Shown piece by piece: positions 34,046-40,780 of a DNA stretch of 64,000 nucleotides. The notes below the pieces were generated by a model. It was not told the DNA's origin. It ran no database searches and worked only from the letters and a program-made list of their open reading frames with translations. The DNA is from RYN-133 sp963785425 (lineage in GTDB: Bacteria; Actinomycetota; Actinomycetes; Mycobacteriales; Jatrophihabitantaceae): NCBI GenBank assembly GCA_963785425.1, contig CAWAVG010000004.1:1178001-1242000 (forward strand), given 5' to 3'. Each line of letters starts with the position of its first letter. Position 1 is the stretch's first letter. Made by a program: the position numbers and the translations under genes.

Positions 34046-35271
34046 GGTCGGCCCGGACGGCGGCCGCTACCCGGCGACCCGAGACCATCGCGCCCTGCAG
34101 TGAGGCCGTGTCGCGATGATCGCCCGCGACGTACACGCCGCCGCCTCGGGAGACCGGTCGGCGCAGCGCGGTGCCGGGTGGCGTCTCGGGCAGCGCGTCG
34201 ACGATCGGATAGGTCGCGACGTGGCGCCACGAACTCGGATCGACGCCGTAGATCGTCCCGGCATGCCGACGCACGGCGCGTTCGGCGTCCGGCGATCCGT
34301 CGGCACCGAGTGCGGTCGACGACACGAGCGACCCGTTCAGCGCGTAGGTGGGGGCGACATCGCTGACAACTGCGGTGTTCACCACAGGTCCCCGGCGATC
34401 GGCATCCAGGTGCAGCATCGGTCGCGACGCGGGCGAGGTCTCGGCCAGGTGATAGAAGGTCGTCAGCGCGCGCGTGGCCGGTTCGGGATCGCCGAGCAGG
34501 CGTAGCGGCCGCCCGCACATCGGTCGCCACGATCACCGCACGCGCCTCGAACCGTCCGGCGGCGGAGTCGACCGACGTGCCGGCGACGGTGTGTACCGGC
34601 TGTCGACGTGCGGAGCACGCCGGCCGGCAGCAGGCGCGCGAGCTGGTCGGGCACGGCCTGCATGCCGCCCTCCGGCAGCGCCGGCACGCCGCGGACGAAC
34701 GAGCGCACCAACAGGTCACCGAGCCGGCGCGACGTGCGCAGTTCGTCCTCGCCGAGCACGCCGGACAAGAAGGTGCGCACCACACCGTCGGTGAACGCGC
34801 CGTGTATGCCGCGGCGGTCCAAAGCCTCCGCGAGGGAGGTGTCGTCGCCCTGCTTGATCCGCCGCGCCGAGCCCGAGTCCCGACCTCGAGCGCCCACCGG
34901 GCGAAGGCCGCCTTCTCGCGCACCGTCCCGACGGGCAGTTTCAGCGCGGTCAGCGCCTCGCGGGGCGAACGACGCGGATCGACGAGTGGGTACCGGCCGG
35001 AGCCGTGGACGACGACCGCGCCGGCACCGAACTGCCGCAGCCGCAACGCTCGCAGGTCGAGGGTGCGCCGAGCCTGCGGGTAGCTCGGATTGAGCAGCTG
35101 GAAACCCCGGTCGAGCAGCAGCCCGTCGACGCGATCGGTGCGTACCCGTCCGCCCGGCGCCTCGTCGGCCTCGAGCAGCACCACGTCGAGCCCCGCCCCG
35201 CACAGCACCCGTGCGGCGACGAGCCCCGCCAACCCTGCACCCACGATCACGACGTCACACGAGTCGGCCAT
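34035..35271 (-). CDS. FAD-dependent amine-oxidase/phytoene-desaturase-like oxidoreductase, several frame breaks
   Basis: About 410 aa if frames are joined. N-terminal dinucleotide fold CDVVIVGAGLAGLVAARVLC with VVLLEADEAPGGRVRTD and LLLDRGFQLLNPSYPQA. The frame shifts near 34835-34865 (to GDDTSLAEALDRRGIHGAF, VVRTFLSGVLGEDELRTSRR), again near 34600-34620 (to VHTVAGTSVDSAAGRFEARA, VIVATDV) and near 34505 (to PLRLLGDPEPATRALTTFYH). The end, GGGVYVAGDHRDTASLQGAM followed by SGRRVAAAV, is the flavin-binding C-terminal motif. Every segment is well conserved, so indel errors rather than decay seem likely; a genuine pseudogene cannot be ruled out. Substrate unknown. Confidence 0.75.
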
Positions 35272-35483
35272 GATCCGAACCTAGGCGATGAAGCGGATGC
35301 GGATTGACTGCCAAGACAATTGTGTGAGCAGGAAGGTGCCGGTACGTTCCCGCTAACAGTCCGGCCGACCCGCCAGGTGAGCGGGACACCGTCGCCACCG
35401 ACGGCCACCGATCCGGCCGTCGGGCCGCTGGCTTCGCGGGGTGCACGTCAGGGGTCCGACGGCCTTCGGCATTCGTGCGACGT

Positions 35484-35771
35484 TCAGGCCAGCAGATCGG
35501 CATAGGCAGGATGCCTGTCGATGTAGCCGGCGATGAACGGGCACCGCGCGACGACCGGCAAGCCGCGCGCGCGCACATCGTCCAGCGCAGCGCGTGCGAG
35601 CGCGCTGCCGACACCGTGGCCCTCGTAGTCGGGCTCGATCGAGGTGTGGGTGAACACCCGCGTGCCGGCCTTGTCGCGGTAGGCGGCGAAGCCGGCCAGG
35701 TCAACGCCGACGAAAACCTCGTAGCGCGAGCGGTCGGCGTTGTCGCGCACGGTGATATCCGGATCTGCCAT
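35484..35771 (-). CDS. GNAT-like N-acetyltransferase (Gcn5-related, YjdJ type)
   Basis: 95-aa minimal acetyltransferase-like domain. Pattern fits the short YjdJ/NATD1-like GNAT family: ADRSRYEVFVGVDLAGFAAY near residue 13, THTSIEPDYEGHGVGSALAR near 42 with the acetyl-CoA pyrophosphate-binding loop (EGHGVGSALA), and VVARCPFIAGYIDRHPAYAD near 73. ATG 35771 lies back to back with the MFS gene starting at 35815. Substrate unknown; these proteins are small stand-alone modules. The 35272-35483 stretch downstream has no gene I can support. Confidence 0.85.
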   Translation of the reverse strand: MADPDITVRDNADRSRYEVFVGVDLAGFAAYRDKAGTRVFTHTSIEPDYEGHGVGSALARAALDDVRARGLPVVARCPFIAGYIDRHPAYADLLA

Positions 35772-35814
35772 GGAAGCCCTCCGTGCCGTTGACTGCTCAA
35801 ACTACCGTGTACGC

Positions 35815-37335
35815 ATGCCTGCCTCGCTGGACCGCGGAGTCGTCTTCAAGTCGGGTCAGGGCCGGTGGGTGCTCCTGGCGACCGTGCTCGGCAGCGGCAT
35901 GGCACAACTCGACGGCACGGTGGTCAATGTCGCGCTACCGCGCATCGGCACGGACCTCGACGCCGGACTGACCAGTCTGCAGTGGACGGTCAACGCGTAC
36001 ACGCTGACGCTCGCGGGCCTTTTGCTGCTCGGCGGCAGCCTCGGCGACCGGCTGGGCCGGCGTCGCATCTTCATCGTCGGAACGGTCTGGTTCGCGCTCG
36101 CCTCCGCCGGGTGCGCCCTCGCACCGAACGCCGACATTCTCATCGCGACGCGTGCGCTGCAGGGCATCGGCGCCGCGCTGCTGACACCAGGATCACTGGC
36201 CATCCTCGAAGCGGTGTTCCGTCCGGACGACCGGGCCGAGGCCGTCGGCGCCTGGTCGGGCCTCGGCGGGGTTGCCTCGGCGATCGGCCCGGTGCTGGGT
36301 GGCGTGCTGGTCGGCATCGCGCCGTGGGGGTGGCGCCTCGCGTTCCTCATCAACCTGCCGCTCGCGGTCGCCGTGGTGCTCGTCGCCGCGCGACACGTGC
36401 CCGAGACGCGGGACGACGAGGCGTCCGGCAGGCTCGACGTCGTAGGCGCTGCGACCGCGGCGCTCGGCCTGGCGTTGGTGATCTACGCGCTGACCGAGGG
36501 CCCCGGGCAGGGCTGGAACACCGCCTTGGTCGTGACGCTGCTCGGCGGCATCGCCGTGCTCGTCGGGTTCGTGGTGAACGAGGCGCGCGTGCGCGATCCG
36601 ATGATGCCGCTGAGCCTGTTTCGCAACAAGCAGTTCGCCGGCGCCAACATCGTGACGCTCGTCGTGTATGCCGCGCTGTCCGGTGCGCTGTTCCTGTTGC
36701 CCGTCGCGTTGCAACGGGTGTCGGACTTCTCGCCGTTGCAGGCGGGTAGCGCGTTGCTTCCGGTGACCGTCGTGATGTTGCTGCTCTCGGCGCGGATGGG
36801 TCGTCTCGCGCAGCGCATCGGCCCCCGTCGGCCGATGACGGTCGGGCCGATCATCGCCGCGATCGGCATGGCGTTGTACGCGCGCATCGGTGCTTCGTCG
36901 AGCTATCTCGTCGACGTGTTGCCGGCTGTGATCGTCTTCGCGCTGGGCCTGTCGGTGACGGTCGCTCCGCTGACGGCGACGGTGCTTGCGGCTGCTCCCG
37001 AGCACGAGGTCGGAGTGGCGTCCGCGGTGAACAACGACGTCGCCCGTACGGCGGGGCTGCTCGCCGTCGCGGTGCTGCCCGGCGTCGCGGGCATCGACTC
37101 GGCCGCGTATGCCGACGCGGCCCGCCTTGCCTCCGGCTTTCACCATGCGGTGCTGATCGCCGCCGCCTTGTGCGCGCTCGGCGGCCTGTTGTCGTGGTTC
37201 GTCATCGACGACGGTGTGCTGCACCGCGGCGAGAAGGCACCGCTTCCCGGCACGCACTGTGAGCCGGGCGCACCCGCGATGCGCCGCTGCGGCGTCGAGG
37301 ACAACCCCACGGCGACCTCGCCCGCCGCGCGGTAG
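35815..37335 (+). CDS. MFS exporter, DHA2 family
   Basis: 506-aa permease with 14 predicted helices. Diagnostic: MAQLDGTVVNVALPRIGTDL near residue 26, LQWTVNAYTLTLAGLLLLGG near 51, motif A GDRLGRRRIFIVG near 77, and motif C in GLGGVASAIGPVLGGVLVGI near 147, PxxGG present as GPVLGG. Exports hydrophobic toxic compounds by proton antiport in characterised relatives. I prefer ATG 35815 to ATG 35740 because the longer form would run into the divergent GNAT gene. The rhodanese gene starts 5 bp after its stop and is probably cotranscribed. Confidence 0.88.
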   Translation: MPASLDRGVVFKSGQGRWVLLATVLGSGMAQLDGTVVNVALPRIGTDLDAGLTSLQWTVNAYTLTLAGLLLLGGSLGDRLGRRRIFIVGTVWFALASAGCALAPNADILIATRALQGIGAALLTPGSLAILEAVFRPDDRAEAVGAWSGLGGVASAIGPVLGGVLVGIAPWGWRLAFLINLPLAVAVVLVAARHVPETRDDEASGRLDVVGAATAALGLALVIYALTEGPGQGWNTALVVTLLGGIAVLVGFVVNEARVRDPMMPLSLFRNKQFAGANIVTLVVYAALSGALFLLPVALQRVSDFSPLQAGSALLPVTVVMLLLSARMGRLAQRIGPRRPMTVGPIIAAIGMALYARIGASSSYLVDVLPAVIVFALGLSVTVAPLTATVLAAAPEHEVGVASAVNNDVARTAGLLAVAVLPGVAGIDSAAYADAARLASGFHHAVLIAAALCALGGLLSWFVIDDGVLHRGEKAPLPGTHCEPGAPAMRRCGVEDNPTATSPAAR

Positions 37336-37340
37336 CCGCT

Positions 37341-37661
37341 GTGGCCGCCGAACGCATCGCCCCGGCCGTAGCGCGCGAGATGCAACGCGCCGGCGACCCG
37401 ATCGTCGACGTCCGTAGCCCGGACGAGTACGCCTCCGGGCACATCACGGGCGCGATCAACGTCCCGATCGCCATGGTGCCCAAGGCGCTCGACGCCTTCG
37501 GCGACCGGCCGGTGATCACCGCCTGCTCGATGGGCGGACGCGGCGGCCGGGCGGCAGACCTGATCGACGCCGCGGGACGCACGGCATTCACGATCGAGGG
37601 TGGGACGAAGGCGTGGAGCGCGGCAGGGCTGCCGATCACGACCGGGCCGACGCCGTCCTGA
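37341..37661 (+). CDS. rhodanese-like sulfurtransferase domain protein
   Basis: Single rhodanese domain, 106 aa. DPIVDVRSPDEYASGHITGA near residue 19 is the family start, NVPIAMVPKALDAF follows, and the active-site loop is ACSMGGRGGRAADLI with the catalytic Cys at about 62. Moves sulfane sulfur to an acceptor such as a thiol. GTG 37341, five bases after the MFS stop. The final WSAAGLPITTG is typical. Physiological acceptor unknown. Confidence 0.88.
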   Translation: MAAERIAPAVAREMQRAGDPIVDVRSPDEYASGHITGAINVPIAMVPKALDAFGDRPVITACSMGGRGGRAADLIDAAGRTAFTIEGGTKAWSAAGLPITTGPTPS

Positions 37662-37674
37662 CGCCGGCCGACGG

Positions 37675-37815
37675 TCAGGCGGTGACGAGGTGCGTCGAGC
37701 GCTCGGCGGATTCGCGCAGGGTGTACTCCATGCCGGTCTGGAAGGCCGGCTCGAGAGCCTCGACCGACGGGAACACCGAGCGCGTGGTCAGGCGCGTGCG
37801 GCCGCGAGGGTCCCC
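37675..37815 (-). pseudogene. C-terminal remnant of an SRPBCC/AHSA1-like gene
   Basis: A frame without start codon that ends at a TGA (37675-37677) and reads back to a TAG at 37816-37818. It encodes GRTRLTTRSVFPSVEALEPA then FQTGMEYTLRESAER, matching the last ~45 residues of SRPBCC (activator-of-Hsp90-ATPase-like) proteins, which usually read TRLT..FPS.EA..A..TGMEEG..E. The N-terminal 100 or so residues are missing, so this is a truncated gene, convergent with the rhodanese gene. No mobile element is visible at the break. Confidence 0.55.
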
Positions 37816-37880
37816 CTAGCGCGCCGTCTCGACGGCCACCTCGTTCGGACGGTGTCGGTGTCAATACCTAGGTTCAGTGC

Positions 37881-38684
37881 ATGGCCTTCGAACTCGCCGA
37901 CCGTTTCCGCGCGCTGCACGTCCCGGGTGACCCGCTGCTGTTGCCCAATCCGTGGGACGTCGGCTCGGCCCGTGTGCTGGTGCAGCTCGGCTTCGGGGCC
38001 CTGGCGACGACGAGCAGCGGCTTCGCGGCGACCCTCGGCCGACTCGACGGGTCGGTGACGCGCGACGAGGCCCTCGCGCACGGCGCGCAGATCGCGGCAG
38101 CCGTCGACGTGCCGGTGTCGGCCGACCTCGAGAACGCCTTCGCCGACGACCCGGCCGGGGTGGCGCAGACCGTGCGGGCCGCCCGCGACGCGGGCCTGGC
38201 CGGCTGCAGCGTCGAGGACTGGAGCGGCAGCGAGATCTACGACGCCACGCTCGCTGTCGAGCGCATCGCCGCAGCGGTCGAGGCCGCTGCCGGCGCGGTG
38301 GTCATCACGGCTCGTGCCGAGAACTACCTGCACGATCGGGTCGATCTCGCCGACACGATCGCGCGGCTGCAGAGTTTCGTGGCCGCCGGAGCCGACGTCG
38401 TGTTCGCCCCAGGCGTCGTCGACCGCGACGAGGTGCGCACGCTCGTGGCCGAGGTCGGCGCTCCGGTGAACGTGTTGGCGTTGCCGGGCACCCCCTCGGT
38501 CGCCGAGCTGGCGCAGCTCGGGGCGGCTCGCATCTCGGTCGGCGGCGCGTTCGCCTTCGCCGCACTGGGTGCGCTGGCCGACGCCGGCCGCGAACTGCTG
38601 CAGCAGGGCACGTACGGGTACTGGACGCGGGCCGGTGCCGGCCGGGCGATCGCCGGGGAGGCGTTCGGCGAGCACGTTGAGTGA
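37881..38684 (+). CDS. isocitrate lyase / PEP mutase superfamily protein
   Basis: 267-aa TIM-barrel enzyme of the phosphoenolpyruvate mutase/2-methylisocitrate lyase-like family. Conserved: LLLPNPWDVGSARVLVQLGF near residue 20, ALATTSSGFAATLGRLDG near 40 (in place of TSGAG), DLENAFADDPAGVAQTV near 84 with metal-binding acid, SVEDWSGSEIYD near 111 and ITARAENYL near 140. Metal-dependent C-C or P-C chemistry is expected; short proteins of this subgroup are often of unknown substrate. The KKCGH-type loop of true lyases is not visible. The stop codon TGA lies inside the first unit of the repeat array that follows. Confidence 0.86.
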   Translation: MAFELADRFRALHVPGDPLLLPNPWDVGSARVLVQLGFGALATTSSGFAATLGRLDGSVTRDEALAHGAQIAAAVDVPVSADLENAFADDPAGVAQTVRAARDAGLAGCSVEDWSGSEIYDATLAVERIAAAVEAAAGAVVITARAENYLHDRVDLADTIARLQSFVAAGADVVFAPGVVDRDEVRTLVAEVGAPVNVLALPGTPSVAELAQLGAARISVGGAFAFAALGALADAGRELLQQGTYGYWTRAGAGRAIAGEAFGEHVE

Positions 38685-38847
38685 CGTCCGCACGCGTTGG
38701 GTGACGCCCGCGCGCGTTGCGTGACGTCCCCGCGCGGTGCGTGACGTCCCCGCGCGGTGCGTGACGTCCCCGCACGTCGAGTGACGTCGAATTCGACGTC
38801 ACTGAACGACCCGAGACGTCACTCAACGAGGGAGACGTCACTCAACG
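38675..38847. repeat. 20-bp tandem repeat array ending in palindrome and inverted copies, family C
   Basis: Five consecutive 20-nt units starting at 38675, 38695, 38715, 38735 and 38755 (consensus CGTTGNGTGACGTCCCCGCG), then a sixth leading into a 24-bp perfect palindrome (38780-38803) centred on GAATTC. Inverted copies GACGTCACTnAACG lie at 38795-38808, 38815-38828 and 38834-38847. Forward copies can pair with the reverse ones into large hairpins. The first unit contains the stop of the upstream gene. TGA falls in all three frames because the period is 20. Confidence 0.9.
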
Positions 38848-38887
38848 GGCGGGATCGGGCGGGGACGGGAGCGGGCGAGCGCAGCGG

Positions 38888-39529
38888 TCAGGGCCGGTCG
38901 GGCAACCGGACGGTGACCGTGCCGTCCCGCAGCTTCGCCGGCGTCCAGCACCGGCGCTGGTGCAGGACATCGCGGACCACGGGTGCGTGCGTCTGGGGCA
39001 CGCGCCCGAGGCGTTCGGCGCCGACGCACACCGCGGTGACGGTCGTGGTCGGGTCGATGGCGAGCCACACGCTGAAGCTGCGGGCACCCTCGGCATCGGC
39101 GGTGAGGTCGGCGGTGAGCCGCTCGACCACGCTCGGCACCTCGATCACGATCTCCACGTCGACCGGCTGCTGATCACTGCGCAGGAGGAGCGCCGCGACG
39201 TTGTCGGGGAGTTCGATCCAGGCGGGCTTGGTCGTCTGCAGTGCCGTCAGCAGCGACTTGACCCCGGCCTTGCCCTTGCTCACCGCTTCGCCGGCGGCCT
39301 CGCGCGCCGTCAGCGTGACCGCGTCGGTCATCGTGGCGAGTTCCTTCTCGGACAGGTCGTCGACGCCGTGCCGCGCGGCCTCGGCGATGAGCGCCTCGCG
39401 CGCCTTCACGATCGAGCGCGGCTTGGTGCGCCGCACGGTGTGGATCGTCGCCGCGATCGCTTTTTGCCGTGGCGCACTCTGCTTGGCGCGCTTCCACGCC
39501 CTGGTCAGCGGGCTCTCGCTGTCGGTCAC
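38888..39529 (-). CDS. uncharacterised protein with basic N-terminal region
   Basis: 213-aa soluble protein. Lys/Arg-rich start (TDSESPLTRAWKRAKQSAPR) then helical segments VRRTKPRSIVKAREALIAEA and KELATMTDAVTLTAREAAGE, followed by beta-rich VEIVIEVPSVVERLTADLTA and a VTAVCVGAERLGRVPQTHAP end. I do not recognise a family. GTG 39529 begins the coherent part; upstream in-frame sequence belongs to an old aldolase remnant. The end lies 41 bp from the family C repeat. Lack of a signal peptide or helices in membrane suggests cytosolic or DNA-associated location (inference). Confidence 0.6.
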   Translation of the reverse strand: MTDSESPLTRAWKRAKQSAPRQKAIAATIHTVRRTKPRSIVKAREALIAEAARHGVDDLSEKELATMTDAVTLTAREAAGEAVSKGKAGVKSLLTALQTTKPAWIELPDNVAALLLRSDQQPVDVEIVIEVPSVVERLTADLTADAEGARSFSVWLAIDPTTTVTAVCVGAERLGRVPQTHAPVVRDVLHQRRCWTPAKLRDGTVTVRLPDRP

Positions 39530-39546
39530 CCCTCCAGGGTGCCCGA

Positions 39547-39764
39547 TCACCTTGCGCCGATGGCCGCCAGGTCGCGCTCGTGGACGAGTAGCAGGGCGAT
39601 GTCGATGAGCATGTCCTCCTGCCCACCGACGTAGCCGGCTTCTCCGGCGCGCTGCAGGATCTCGTGGGGCCGCGACGCCGTAGCGCTCGGCCGCGTGCTC
39701 GGCGTGCAGCAGGAACGACGAGTACACCCCGGCCCGGCCCTGCACGATCGCGGTGCGGTCGGCC
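39547..39764 (-). pseudogene. C-terminal remnant of 4-hydroxy-2-oxovalerate aldolase (DmpG/HsaF-like)
   Basis: Two frames give DRTAIVQGRAGVYSSF, FLLHAEHAAERYGVAA and, after a one-base shift near 39660, EILQRAGEAGYVGGQEDMLI and DIALLLVHERDLAAIGAR then stop. These are the last ~70 residues of the meta-cleavage-pathway aldolase, including the VYSSFLLHAE and GGQEDM signatures. No active-site N-terminal part and no partner acylating acetaldehyde dehydrogenase are in the window, and a stop codon lies just upstream. This is a truncated, frame-broken remnant. The 213-aa gene begins 18 bp after its stop. Confidence 0.7.
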
Positions 39765-39919
39765 CTGGGTCAACGCGGCATGCCGCGGTGCCGATGCATC
39801 CGGCGATCGGTTCCGCGCTGAGTTCGACGGATTGGGCGCCGTGGCGGTCGAAATCGACTGAGATCGGACTGAGCGCTCATGCGGGCGGATTTCTCGCCGA
39901 TCATCCCTGATAGCCGGTC

Positions 39920-39948
39920 TTGACCGGTAAAACTAACGCGGATATTAT
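39920..39948 (+). promoter_or_regulatory. sigma-70-like promoter of whiB gene
   Basis: TTGACC (39920-39925), exactly 17 bp spacer, TATTAT (39943-39948): the best match to a housekeeping promoter in the window. Transcription would start near 39955 and give a leader of about 140 nt before the whiB ATG at 40094. The area from 39765 to 39919 holds no gene. Confidence 0.75.
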
Positions 39949-40093
39949 CTGCCTCGGAAGGGATCAGTCTCGCCCTGGGTCCGGTTTCCACCGGTATCAG
40001 GTCGGCGCGAACCCCCTCCTATGACTGCGGGGCAGGTAACAACGGGCATCCGTGCTGTTCGACGTCATCCAGGGGTAGCGCGCGAGAGGCATC

Positions 40094-40378
40094 ATGATCA
40101 CTTCGCCATCCGACTTCACGGCCCGGCGCATCTTCGCCTGGGAGTGGCAGCTCGATGCCGCCTGCGCGGGTCTGGACACGTCGCTGTTCTATCAAGCCGA
40201 CAACGAGCGCGGCGCGTCCGTGCGACGTCGTGAGATGAAGGCCAAGGCCATCTGCTCGCGTTGCCCGGTCATCGACGACTGCCTCAAGGCCGCGCTGCGC
40301 AGCAACGAGCCCTACGGGGTGTGGGGCGGCATGTCCGCCGACGAGCGGTTCCGCCTGCAGGTCAACGTCGGAGCCTGA
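40094..40378 (+). CDS. WhiB family iron-sulfur transcriptional regulator (WhiB3-like)
   Basis: 94-aa Wbl protein. Four cluster-binding cysteines: AACAGLD near residue 24, then ICSRCPVIDDC near 54 (C-x2-C-x5-C). The G[VI]WGG turn is YGVWGGMSADER near 76. N-terminus FAWEWQLDAACAGLDTS and DNERGASVRRREMKAKAIC are closer to WhiB3 than to WhiB1, WhiB2 or WhiB7; the WhiB7 AT-hook is absent. Redox-responsive regulator working with the principal sigma factor (family knowledge). ATG 40094 follows a GAGAGG site; the strong promoter and long leader imply regulated high expression. A hairpin downstream at 40424 could end the transcript. Confidence 0.93.
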   Translation: MITSPSDFTARRIFAWEWQLDAACAGLDTSLFYQADNERGASVRRREMKAKAICSRCPVIDDCLKAALRSNEPYGVWGGMSADERFRLQVNVGA

Positions 40379-40423
40379 AGCTCAAACCCGCAGGTCGTGG
40401 GGTTCGCGACGCCTTGCCCCCGC

Positions 40424-40448
40424 TGACGGCACCAGCAGCATGCCGTCA
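40424..40448 (+). terminator. hairpin downstream of whiB
   Basis: TGACGGCA (40424-40431) and TGCCGTCA (40441-40448) form an 8-bp perfect stem with a 9-nt loop, 46 bp after the whiB stop. There is no U tract, as is common in GC-rich actinobacteria, so termination activity is a guess. Confidence 0.4.
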
Positions 40449-40490
40449 CGATGAGTGCGGCAGCGGCCGAGGACAAACCCGTGCGGCCGG

Positions 40491-40733
40491 TCACGACGGC
40501 ACCTGTGCCCAGGTCGCCGCCGTGATCCGGTCGACCCGCCACCCGGCTGCGGTGACCGCGTCGCACACCGACGTCTCGTCCTCTCCCTCCACTATCGCGA
40601 GGACGACGTCGTCTGCCGGAAGATGTACGGCGCAGGCCACCCGCATGCCGGACGGCAGTGTGGGAAACGACTGCAGCGGATCGTGACGCCCCGAATCGTC
40701 GTAGCGCTCGAGCACGAACAGCCGTTTGCCCAC
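40491..40733 (-). CDS. small uncharacterised protein
   Basis: 80-aa protein: GKRLFVLERYDDSGRHDPLQ, then SFPTLPSGMRVACAVHLPAD, DVVLAIVEGEDETSVCDAV and TAAGWRVDRITAATW. The alternating beta-strand/helix pattern looks like a compact ferredoxin-like fold. GTG 40733 (GTG GGC AAA CGG CTG). I do not recognise a named family but the composition is fully coding-like. It is convergent with whiB and lies downstream of the large LuxR regulator on the opposite side of its stop. Confidence 0.5.
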   Translation of the reverse strand: MGKRLFVLERYDDSGRHDPLQSFPTLPSGMRVACAVHLPADDVVLAIVEGEDETSVCDAVTAAGWRVDRITAATWAQVPS

Positions 40734-40780
40734 GAGGCAACGCTAGGCGCGCGGCCACCTGCAATGAATCAGTCGTTTCC

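Noticed and set aside
38675..38847. CRISPR-like array
   Set aside because: Repeats follow each other without unique spacers, are only 20 bp apart start to start, and change orientation; no cas genes.
40021..40233. Upstream frame in the whiB leader as WhiB7-type attenuator
   Set aside because: The protein lacks the WhiB7 AT-hook and the frame overlaps whiB with non-coding-like composition; kept only as a remark.
40384..40448. tRNA-like GGGTTCG sequence after whiB
   Set aside because: No acceptor, D or anticodon stems can be drawn; only a short hairpin is present.
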